A stretch of 50,755 nt of DNA. Origin: Emticicia agri (GTDB lineage: Bacteria > Bacteroidota > Bacteroidia > Cytophagales > Spirosomataceae). Positions 44,161 through 50,755 of the stretch are shown here, piece after piece. Location of the stretch: positions 1-50,755 of the forward strand of contig CAMAQF010000021.1 in NCBI GenBank assembly GCA_945860265.1, written 5' to 3'. The position numbers were made by a program, and so were the translations under genes. Position 1 is the first letter of the stretch. The number at the start of each line of letters is the position of its first letter. The notes beneath the pieces were generated by a model, which was not told the DNA's origin, did not search any database, and saw only the letters and a list, made by a program, of their open reading frames with translations.

Positions 44161-44616
44161 TCAAACTACGCTTCTTATCAATCGAATAGCAATTCCATAA
44201 AAAATCACCATTCCCACAAATATTAAACCCCAAGAAGCAAGCGTTGATTCTTTAAAATAAAGAAAGAAAACAGTTCCAATAATTCCAACATAAAAGAATA
44301 ATTTTGCCATAAATCGCTGATTTTTTCTATTTTTTCGTTCTTCTGAAGGAATTAAATTCGCTTTAATAGGAAAAATACCATTTCCTGCAAAGATGCTTGA
44401 TTGATGAATATTCTGTCTAAAATTGCCACTAGCAAACAAAAATAGCGAAAGTGCTACACCCAATAATCGAGGTTTTTCGTACTCAAAATCATTAAGTAAG
44501 TAATAAAACAATATCAAGCCTAATGCAGATAAATAAGCCGACCAAATCAGCCGGATTCGTTTGGCACTTCTAATTAATAGTTCGGCATTGGGTTTTTGGC
44601 TATCCAAAAACTGCAT
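44161..44616 (-). CDS. SdpI-like membrane protein, C-terminal part
   Basis: A 151-aa protein from ATG 44616 with about four membrane segments (LIWSAYLSALGLILFYYLL, GVALSLFLFASGNF, LFFYVGIIGTVFFLYF, WGLIFVGMVIFYGIA). The middle, LFASGNFRQNIHQSSIFAGN followed by IPSEERKNRKNQRFMAKLFF, follows the layout of SdpI proteins, where GN is followed by a T/SxEE..W...R stretch and another helix. The ATG overlaps the stop of the preceding 53-codon frame (TGATG). The two parts together give an SdpI-sized chain, so this is either a coupled gene pair or one gene split by a frame change. Confidence 0.6.
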   Translation of the reverse strand: MQFLDSQKPNAELLIRSAKRIRLIWSAYLSALGLILFYYLLNDFEYEKPRLLGVALSLFLFASGNFRQNIHQSSIFAGNGIFPIKANLIPSEERKNRKNQRFMAKLFFYVGIIGTVFFLYFKESTLASWGLIFVGMVIFYGIAIRLIRSVV

Positions 44617-44777
44617 CAATAAAGGAAAAAAATAAAAAATAAAACAGCAATTATATAAAAATAGAGCTTATTTTGATGAATCAACGGGAGCTCCGCTTTA
44701 CAAATGAAATAAACATAGACAAAAGGCAGCATGATAATCGCTAAAATCAGCAATTCAAACGGTGTGTATTTTTTCAT
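44616..44777 (-). CDS. Short two-helix frame, probable N-terminal part of the SdpI-like protein
   Basis: A 53-codon frame starting ATG at 44777, with two hydrophobic segments (ELLILAIIMLPFVYVYFI and LYFYIIAVLFFIFFLY). The LP...Y......LP spacing resembles the DUF1648 segment that begins SdpI proteins. It stops at TGA 44618-44616, overlapping the next ATG. A -1 shift at T TTT TTC (44631-44625) would continue as PLLMQFLD into the next frame, giving about 205 residues. It is too short to be listed by size-limited gene calling but is clearly coding-like. Confidence 0.6.
   Translation of the reverse strand: MKKYTPFELLILAIIMLPFVYVYFICKAELPLIHQNKLYFYIIAVLFFIFFLY
44625..44631 (-). promoter_or_regulatory. 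Candidate -1 frameshift heptamer
   Basis: T TTT TTC in the zero frame of the 53-codon frame, 6 nt before the TGA, is a classical X XXY YYZ slippery sequence. No strong stem-loop is obvious immediately downstream, so programmed shifting is not established. Confidence 0.35.
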
Positions 44778-44894
44778 CTATGTAGATTCTTTATACCACG
44801 GTTAATGGTCAACACTAAACAAGCTATTACAGTTAATAAATACTTTTAGCTTATTGATAGGATGGACTTAGCTATCCTGAAACTTAGAAGCACT

Positions 44895-45197
44895 CTATTT
44901 ATATACTTGAAAACGATTTCTTGGTTTTTCGGCCTGTATAGCATTTGGTTTAAATTGCATAAACCAAACCATAATTTCATCTATAACGGTCATATTGAGG
45001 GAATACAATACAAACTGACCTTTCTTCACGGAAGCCACTAAATCAGCTTGACGAAGCAAATCTAAATGATGCGAAATACTGGGTTTACTCATATCAAATT
45101 TGTCAGCAATATCTCCAGCAGTCATATCTCCATCTTTCAGCAGTTCTAAAATCTCTCGTCGAGTAGCATCATTCAATGCTCTAAATAAAATATTCAT
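44895..45197 (-). CDS. ArsR-family autorepressor (SdpR-like)
   Basis: A 100-aa winged-helix regulator: LFRALNDATRREILELLKDG, then DMTAGDIADKFDMSKPSISH and HLDLLRQADLV, then a wing (VKKGQFVLYSLNMTV). The absence of the metal-binding CxC and the ALND/TAGDIA wording place it near SdpR rather than metal-sensing ArsR. It precedes the SdpI-like frames on the same strand by 117 nt, the SdpR-SdpI order. It probably represses its own transcription; the inducing signal is unknown. Confidence 0.83.
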   Translation of the reverse strand: MNILFRALNDATRREILELLKDGDMTAGDIADKFDMSKPSISHHLDLLRQADLVASVKKGQFVLYSLNMTVIDEIMVWFMQFKPNAIQAEKPRNRFQVYK

Positions 45198-45220
45198 AAT
45201 TATTTCACCAATATCAATTT

Positions 45221-45258
45221 ATAAATACAAAAATGTGTTTTCTGATTCATAAATACAA
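45221..45258. promoter_or_regulatory. Paired direct repeats upstream of the SdpR-like gene
   Basis: ATAAATACAA occurs at 45221-45230 and again at 45249-45258, 28 nt apart, just ahead of the regulator start. They may be operator half-sites; this rests on position and repetition only. Confidence 0.35.
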
Positions 45259-45370
45259 GTTTTTTATTATATATTTAGCTAACTTTCTAAGCAGCACTAA
45301 TAAACATTAGTAGTTTTCTTAGATAAACACAATTTCATAATCATTTTTCTAACATTGATATATAAATTGC

Positions 45371-45378
45371 TATATTTG
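45371..45378 (+). promoter_or_regulatory. -7 box upstream of thrA
   Basis: TATATTTG, a full TAnnTTTG match, 82 nt before the thrA ATG. Transcription would begin within the palindrome at 45380-45453. Confidence 0.55.
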
Positions 45379-45379
45379 C

Positions 45380-45453
45380 AATACCCCCTTCCCCTAAAGG
45401 GGGTTTTATTTAAGAATCTATATTTAAACTCCCCTTCAGGGGCTGGGGGTATT
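45380..45453. repeat. REP-like inverted repeat in the thrA leader
   Basis: Two 28-nt arms (45380-45407 and 45426-45453) are inverted copies of each other at 23 of 28 positions, separated by 18 nt. Each arm is itself partly self-complementary (CCCCTAAAGGGG; CCCCTTCAGGGG). Single related copies lie at 25575-25602 and 37767-37790. Confidence 0.75.
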
Positions 45454-45460
45454 GGAGTTT

Positions 45461-47923
45461 ATGAAAGTATTAAAATTCGGTGGAACATCGGTTGGAACGG
45501 TTGAAAGTATCAATCAAGTTATACAGATTTTACAAGAAAATCTGAATGAAGGTATCAAAATTGCGGTAGTTTATTCGGCCATGGGTGGAGTTACTAATCG
45601 CCTTATCGAAATTGGTAAACTGGCTGCCACCTCTGATTTAGAATATTTTCAATTATTAAAATCGGTTGAAGACCGTCACATCGCTGCTGTGCGAGGTTTG
45701 ATAGACGTAAAAAACCAAAGTGGTGCCATCGCAAAAGTAAAAGGTTTGCTCAATGAACTAGAAGACCTGCTTCGTGGAGTTTTTTTGATAAAAGAACTTT
45801 CGGCTCGAACAAATGATTTTATTGTAAGTTTTGGTGAAAGACTTTCTACAACCATCGTTACGGAAGCTCTAAAAAACAGAGGAATTGAAGCCGAATATTT
45901 AGATGCTCGAAAGCTTATAAAAACAGACGATCATTTTGGATATGCGGAAGTAATTACCGAATTGACCAACGAATTAATCAGAAAGCATTTTGCAAAAACC
46001 AATCAACTCCAATGCATTACCGGTTTTATAGGTTCAACAATTGATGGCGTAACAACTACACTTGGTCGTGGCGGTTCTGATTATACAGGTTCAATTTTCG
46101 GTGCGGCACTCAATGCAAGTGTTATCGAAATCTGGACAGATGTAAACGGTATGCTCACTTCTGACCCTCGAAAAGTAAAAAATGCTTTTACAATTCCGAC
46201 TATTACTTATGCCGAAGCAATGGAATTATCGCATTTTGGGGCAAAAGTTATTTATCCACCAAGCCTCACTCCCGCTTTTCAGAAAAACATTCCTTTAAAA
46301 ATATTAAATACCTTCAATCATCATCATGAAGGTACGCTTATTAGCAAAACTGCCAATACCAAAGAATACTCAATTACAGGAATTTCTTCAATTGATGATA
46401 TCGCTTTGGTCAACATACAAGGTGGAGGAATGATGGGCGTTGCTGGGGTTTCTGCAAAACTATTTTCGATTTTGGCAGCCAATAAAATTAGCGTTATATT
46501 AATTTCGCAGGCATCCTCTGAGCATTCAATCTGTTTTGCAGTTGACCCAAAAACGGCCTTCGGGGTAAAAGAAATTTTGGATGAAGGTTTTGCTACCGAA
46601 CTTACTCAAGGTTTGGTTGATAACATTTCAATCGAGCAAAACTTGTCTGTAATTGCAGTTGTAGGTGAAGGGATGAAATCAAGTACAGGTATTTCAGGTA
46701 AACTCTTTACAGTACTTGGCAAAAATGGCATAAATGTAGTAGCTACTGCACAGGGTTCTTCGGAATTAAATATTTCGGTAGTCATCTACAAAAAAGATAT
46801 TACTAAAGCTCTCAATGCCATTCACGAAACTTTTTTTCAGGTTGATGGCTTAACATTAAATTTATATTTAGTTGGTGCAACAGGCTTGATTGGCAGTACC
46901 CTTTTAAGGCAAATTAAAGAACAAAAAGAATATTTAAAACAACGTAAAAACCTCAATATCAAACTAGTAGGTATAACAAATACCAAAAAAATGTTATTTA
47001 ATGAGGGTGGAATAAGTCTCGAAAATTGGAAAGAAGAATTGCTTGAAAATGGAGAAATAGCCAATATCGGTTCATTCGTATCTGATGTACAGGATTTGAA
47101 TTTACCTTACAGCGTTTTTGTAGATTGTACGGCCGATAAAAATATCGTACAGTATTATTATTCACTTTTGAGCGGCAGCATATCAATCGTTACGCCAAAC
47201 AAAGTAGCCAATTCGGGTAGATTTGAGCAGTATTTTATACTCCAAAAAGCCGCCCAAAAACATGGCGTGAAGTTTTTATACGAAACAAACGTGGGTGCAG
47301 GTTTACCAATCATAAACACTTTGCAAGGCTTGATAACAAGTGGCGATAAAATAAATAAAATTGAGGCGGTTCTTTCGGGAACATTAGCTTATATTTTCAA
47401 TAATTTCAAAGTTGGAGATAGATTTGTTGATGTAGTGAAAGAAGCCAAAGAAAAAGGCTATACCGAACCTGACCCAAGAGATGATTTAAGTGGGCAAGAT
47501 GTAGCTCGTAAAATATTGATATTGTCTCGTGAGGCAGGCTTAAAACTCGAACCAGAAGACGTAATAAACAGCAATTTGTTGAATGATGCCTGTCTGAATG
47601 CACCTTCGGTAGAAGCCTTTTTTGAAGAACTTGAAAAAGACAATAACCGTTTCGAGAAATTGCTGAAAGATGCCGAGGCGAACGATGAGGTTTTAAGATT
47701 CGTTGCCTCCCTCGACAGTGAAAACAAGGCTAGTATTGGCTTAAAAACAGTTGGTCGTTTGCATCCATTCTTTAATTTAGCTGGTTCTGAAAATATCATT
47801 TCATTTACAACCGAACGCTACAAATATAACCCTTTAGTAGTAAAAGGTCCCGGGGCAGGAGCAGAAGTAACTGCGTCAGGAGTATTTGCTGACATTATGA
47901 GTATTAGTAGTTATTTGGTATAA
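45461..47923 (+). CDS. thrA: Bifunctional aspartokinase/homoserine dehydrogenase
   Basis: An 820-aa fusion catalysing steps one and three of the aspartate pathway to threonine and methionine. The kinase part begins MKVLKFGGTSVG and contains GRGGSDYTGSIFGAAL and WTDVNGMLTSDPRKV. ACT domains at about 310-460 sense the end product. The dehydrogenase part has FVDCTADKNIVQYYYS, IVTPNKVANSG, YETNVGAGLPIINTL and GYTEPDPRDDLSGQDVARK. The dinucleotide loop reads LVGATGLIGSTLL, one residue longer than the usual GxGxxG. ATG 45461 is chosen over TTG 45452, which lies in the repeat. thrB and thrC are not in the window. Confidence 0.95.
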   Translation: MKVLKFGGTSVGTVESINQVIQILQENLNEGIKIAVVYSAMGGVTNRLIEIGKLAATSDLEYFQLLKSVEDRHIAAVRGLIDVKNQSGAIAKVKGLLNELEDLLRGVFLIKELSARTNDFIVSFGERLSTTIVTEALKNRGIEAEYLDARKLIKTDDHFGYAEVITELTNELIRKHFAKTNQLQCITGFIGSTIDGVTTTLGRGGSDYTGSIFGAALNASVIEIWTDVNGMLTSDPRKVKNAFTIPTITYAEAMELSHFGAKVIYPPSLTPAFQKNIPLKILNTFNHHHEGTLISKTANTKEYSITGISSIDDIALVNIQGGGMMGVAGVSAKLFSILAANKISVILISQASSEHSICFAVDPKTAFGVKEILDEGFATELTQGLVDNISIEQNLSVIAVVGEGMKSSTGISGKLFTVLGKNGINVVATAQGSSELNISVVIYKKDITKALNAIHETFFQVDGLTLNLYLVGATGLIGSTLLRQIKEQKEYLKQRKNLNIKLVGITNTKKMLFNEGGISLENWKEELLENGEIANIGSFVSDVQDLNLPYSVFVDCTADKNIVQYYYSLLSGSISIVTPNKVANSGRFEQYFILQKAAQKHGVKFLYETNVGAGLPIINTLQGLITSGDKINKIEAVLSGTLAYIFNNFKVGDRFVDVVKEAKEKGYTEPDPRDDLSGQDVARKILILSREAGLKLEPEDVINSNLLNDACLNAPSVEAFFEELEKDNNRFEKLLKDAEANDEVLRFVASLDSENKASIGLKTVGRLHPFFNLAGSENIISFTTERYKYNPLVVKGPGAGAEVTASGVFADIMSISSYLV

Positions 47924-47924
47924 A

Positions 47925-48051
47925 AAGGCACATAGGTACAAAGCAACAATGGCACAAAATGCAGAAAATATTCTATTCTTTTGTGCCTTTGTTTCTTGAA
48001 TTCCTTTCAACTTTTAAATACTTTGTTCCACTGTGCCTTTGCTACTTTGTA
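47925..48051. repeat. GGCACA/TGTGCC-rich intergenic repeats
   Basis: Several copies of GGCACA or its complement and of ACAAAG or its complement lie in both orientations (AAAAGGCACATAGGTACAAA; TGTGCCTTTGCTACTTTGTA), forming an imperfect long inverted repeat between the convergent thrA and msrB genes. It may act as a loose terminator. Confidence 0.5.
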
Positions 48052-48057
48052 TCTAAT

Positions 48058-48543
48058 TTACTTCTTCGCAAACTTCAAAGAAGCAGAGTTCAAGCAATAA
48101 CGCAATCCTGTTGGTTTTGGACCATCTTCAAAAACATGACCTAAATGCCCTTTACAACGATTGCAAACAACCTCAGTTCTGAACATTCCATATGCATTAT
48201 CAGGGCGTTCTTCTACATTACACTCATTGATTGGTTTCCAAAAACTTGGCCAGCCTGTCCCCGATTCAAACTTTGTATCTGATGTAAAAAGTTCTAATTC
48301 ACAACCGATACATTTATAGACACCCTTATCGTGATTGTCCCAATAAACACCCGAAAATGCTCTTTCAGTACCTGCTTTACGAGACACATTAAACTGCTCT
48401 ACATTTAACTGTTTTTTCCATTCGGCATCAGTTTTCTTAATTAAATCAATTTTACAATCTGCTTTTTTTGATTTACCATTTTGTGAATAACTCTGACAAG
48501 CAATAAACACGAATGACATTAATAAAAACATTATTTTTTTCAT
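48058..48543 (-). CDS. msrB: Peptide-methionine (R)-S-oxide reductase, lipoprotein
   Basis: A 161-aa MsrB with an export signal and a lipobox-like IAC, so it probably works on oxidised envelope proteins. Two zinc CxxC pairs are present (CIGC and CNRC). The family blocks [30 protein letters not shown] and [19 protein letters not shown] are all there, the last containing the catalytic Cys in RYCLNSASL. The reductant would have to come from a periplasmic thioredoxin-like system not seen here. Confidence 0.92.
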   Translation of the reverse strand: MKKIMFLLMSFVFIACQSYSQNGKSKKADCKIDLIKKTDAEWKKQLNVEQFNVSRKAGTERAFSGVYWDNHDKGVYKCIGCELELFTSDTKFESGTGWPSFWKPINECNVEERPDNAYGMFRTEVVCNRCKGHLGHVFEDGPKPTGLRYCLNSASLKFAKK

Positions 48544-48659
48544 AATCTTTTTTAATTTAGAGACGTTTTTATTAAATACGAAATAAGTGGCAAAAAAGTT
48601 TTAAAAAATTAAGTCTTTGGCATCATTTTCTCTTTGTATTTATTAAAAACCCATCGTTA

Positions 48660-49178
48660 ATGCTACAATTCACAAAATACATAACATATATTTTTGTCAT
48701 GTTCTGCATGATATGCGTCAGTTCTTGCAAAAATTTACTTAATAAAGCCCCAGAAAACTCGACAGCTAGAGAAAATATTTATACTATGAAAATCATTTCA
48801 ACTGCTCGAAATTATAAAGGAGTTCCATATAAAAGTGGTGGAAATGATGAAAAAGGCCTCGATTGTTCGGGTTTATTATGTTTATCTTTCAAAGAAATTG
48901 GTATAAAATTACCCCGAGTTTCGTGGCAACAAGCCGAATATTTCCCCGCAATCAACTTACCAAATATACAAAAAGGTGATTTGGTTTTCTTTGTAACGGT
49001 TGGCAAAAACATCAGCCACGCGGGAATCATAACCGAAGTAAAAAGTGACAATGATATTCGTTTCATTCATACTTCATCAAGCAAAGGCGTTATTGAGGAT
49101 AACATGATGACAAATTACTGGAAATCTCGCTTTGCTAAAGTTTGCCGTCCAAAATATACCGATTTAGCAAAACAATAA
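48660..49178 (+). CDS. NlpC/P60 peptidoglycan endopeptidase lipoprotein
   Basis: A 172-aa protein with signal and lipobox VSSC. The NlpC/P60 domain is complete: GVPYKSGGNDEKGLDCSGLL with the nucleophile Cys, NISHAGIITEV with the catalytic His and FIHTSSSKGV with the third polar residue. Such Spr-like enzymes cut peptide cross-links in peptidoglycan. It stands alone, 73 nt upstream of a pseudogene. Confidence 0.92.
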   Translation: MLQFTKYITYIFVMFCMICVSSCKNLLNKAPENSTARENIYTMKIISTARNYKGVPYKSGGNDEKGLDCSGLLCLSFKEIGIKLPRVSWQQAEYFPAINLPNIQKGDLVFFVTVGKNISHAGIITEVKSDNDIRFIHTSSSKGVIEDNMMTNYWKSRFAKVCRPKYTDLAKQ

Positions 49179-49251
49179 TTTTCTACCTAAACGAAAAGCG
49201 ATTTTGTCTATTTTTACATTATAAATAGTAAAAACATTTCGCACGAAAGTT

Positions 49252-50405
49252 ATGAAAAAATTTTGTTTATTAACCATTGGATTGATTATCAGCAATTTAG
49301 CTATTACTCAGTCACAAATTTTTTGGACAAAACAAACCTCGCTACAAAACCTTCGGATTTAAAGTTCTGCAAAGCCCTCATTTCGAGTTATACCATTATT
49401 TCAACGAAAACCAGATTGCTAAGGATATTATTCTCAATAGTGAGCATTGGTATAAAATTCATCAAGAAGTTTTCAAACTTGCATTTATTAATCGGTAATA
49501 TAAAGAAAATATCACTTTTTTTGGTTGAAGGTTTGGCCGAATATATATCAATGATAGAGTCAAAGAATTGAAGGCGGTAGAAATGGCAATTGTTGTGGCT
49601 TTTCGGGCTATGAATATATATTACTTTCGATCCATTAAGCAGACAAACCAATGTACTGGCTAATAGTATAAGAGAAAAACTTTCACAATCCTATTCAAAA
49701 TCACAAGGCTTTAGCGAATTTAGTTTGAGTCGATTATACCTTGCTTTTGTGGGGGATAACACAATTTTTGGAACGACTGCACCAATAAAGGGTTTTCGTT
49801 ATAGATTTGAGGCAGGGCGATATTTTGGTTCGACCAGCTATACCAACATTTTGGTTGATGCTCGAAAATATCAATACGTTAAGCCATTCACGATTGCAGG
49901 AAGATTTCTTTATAATGGTCGTTTGAATGCCTCAAATCTTGGCTATCTCAATCAAATTAACCAGCTATATTTAGGTTTTCCGTGGAATATGCACGGATTA
50001 TATGGAAGTGCCTTACAAAAACAACAAAATTTGGGTCTAATTACTCAAGAAGCCTTACAAGGCGAACAACTTTTGGTAACGAATGTTGAAGTCAGACTTC
50101 CGCTGACTGGACCAAAGAAAATAGCATTAATTGATTTTTCTTATGTACCTAGCGATTTTAATTTTTTCTTTGATAGCGGTATGGTTTGGTCTGCAAATAG
50201 AAAAATTGGAGTATTGCAAGAGTATCAAACTCAAAACGAAACTTCAATAAAGCTAAAAGTTGAACCAATGGTAATTACAGGATTTAGTTTGCGAATAAAC
50301 CTAATGGGATATCTGATTGTAGAGCCTTACCTAGCCTTGCCAATTTATAATGGTAAACTTCAAAATATGGTTTCGGGAGTGAATTTATTGATCCCTGGTT
50401 GGTAA
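49252..50405 (+). pseudogene. Wreck of a TolB/BamA-like outer-membrane protein gene
   Basis: The gene starts ATG at 49252 with a signal (MKKFCLLTIGLIISNLAITQ). It shifts frame in the T-run near 49318-49324, continues as NKPRYKTFGFKVLQSPHFEL and YHYFNENQIAKDIILNSEHW, and hits TAA at about 49495. A fragment FLVEGLAEYIS follows, recalling the EGLAEY motif of the peptidase MA-like domain, but its HExxH part is gone. From about 49620, in the last frame, TFDPLSRQTNVLANSIREKL leads into an intact-looking barrel (GFRYRFEAGRYFGST ... SGVNLLIPGW) to 50405. Intact relatives are about 1000 aa with a PD40 propeller between these parts. The middle is therefore deleted and two frames are broken. Confidence 0.75.
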
Positions 50406-50755
50406 AATAAAAAGCTGTAAGTGGAGGAGATGGGATTCACGTTTTTTCAATTGTAAGTCATTTTTTATTAGTATTATACGCGTTTTTGATATTTTTTAAT
50501 AATGCAAAACATTTGTGGTAATGCTATTTTATCGCAGTTTTTGTAACTTTTTGAATAATAATTATTCATTAAAAAAGTATAAATAAATTGGTTAAAACTT
50601 AGTTAAATTATTTATGAAAAAACCTAGATATTTTTTGGATTTTGTGACTCTTTTTTCTTCATATCAATTATCTGGTCTCTCAATCGTCCACTCTCTTCCA
50701 GAACTTGAGTATTCTTTGCCATTATAACATACTATGGTGAGGTAACTTTAAGCCC
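50406..50755. other. Right-end intergenic region without recognised gene
   Basis: A 350-nt AT-rich stretch. It holds a short plus-strand frame starting ATG near 50613 (about 35 codons) and a minus-strand frame of about 32 codons beginning MAKNTQVLEESGRLRDQI. Neither has a recognisable family and both may be chance. No terminator or -7 box stands out. Confidence 0.4.

Noticed and set aside
45452-45460. TTG start giving ThrA an extra Met-Glu-Phe
   Set aside because: The conserved aspartokinase N-terminus MKVLKFGGTSVG begins at ATG 45461, and the TTG lies in the palindromic repeat.
49263-49571. 102-codon plus-strand frame starting at 49263
   Set aside because: It is an out-of-frame reading of the decayed outer-membrane gene; the protein-like text (RYKTFGFKVLQSPHFEL) is in another frame.

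Overview
The window is AT-rich chromosomal DNA of a Bacteroidota bacterium, most likely a Cytophagales member of the Emticicia/Arcicella/Flectobacillus type. Supporting signs are -7 promoter boxes of the TAnnTTTG form, lipoproteins with short lipoboxes, a type IX secretion plug protein, a subtilase with a C-terminal T9SS-like sorting domain, and several families largely restricted to Bacteroidota (Lnb/DUF4105, DUF2911, DUF5117-type metalloprotease, GIGTxxP-repeat tail-fibre-like proteins). The genus is an inference. I found no rRNA, tRNA, CRISPR array, intact insertion sequence, integrase or prophage.

Layout. 0-5 kb: a left-truncated M43 metalloprotease, a tail-fibre-like surface protein and a subtilase. 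The last two lie between two copies of the 3' end of an ABC-F ATPase gene, a scar of insertion or recombination. 5-15 kb: ABC-F, N-carbamoylputrescine amidase, DEAD-box helicase, a lipoprotein, a candidate lipoprotein N-acyltransferase (Lnb), a PspC/PspC-LiaF/LiaF-like envelope stress cluster, a TrpF-like protein lacking the catalytic Cys, and mnmA. 15-27 kb: T9SS-type subtilase, Nudix, DUF2911, T9SS plug, NAD(P)-binding protein, YigZ, a subclass B1 metallo-beta-lactamase, Kelch protein, GNAT, the c-di-AMP synthase cdaA, an aminotransferase and marC. 27-32 kb: a DUF5117-type metalloprotease between two gene relics (DUF4097-like tail; NucA-type endonuclease tail), then GNAT and TatD. 32-37 kb: a SNF2 ATPase followed by a 641-aa partner whose C-terminus resembles the XPB N-terminal/winged-helix domain. 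37-45 kb: tcdA, coaX, an outer-membrane protein, lptC, recN, lipoproteins, SCO1 and cytochrome c, then an ArsR/SdpR-like regulator with an SdpI-like membrane protein split by a -1 frame change at a T TTT TTC heptamer. 45-50.7 kb: thrA behind a REP-like palindrome, msrB, an NlpC/P60 lipoprotein and the wreck of a large TolB/BamA-like outer-membrane protein gene.

The common theme is the cell envelope: lipoprotein maturation (Lnb), LPS transport (LptC), T9SS cargo and plug, PspC/LiaF stress proteins, and secreted peptidases. Housekeeping genes (recN, mnmA, tcdA, coaX, thrA) are interspersed. The best candidates for something new are: (i) the SNF2 plus XPB-N-like pair; (ii) the SdpR/SdpI-like locus with a possible programmed frameshift; (iii) a dispersed palindromic repeat ending at the start codons of three unrelated genes; (iv) the ABC-F 3'-end duplication flanking surface-protein cargo.
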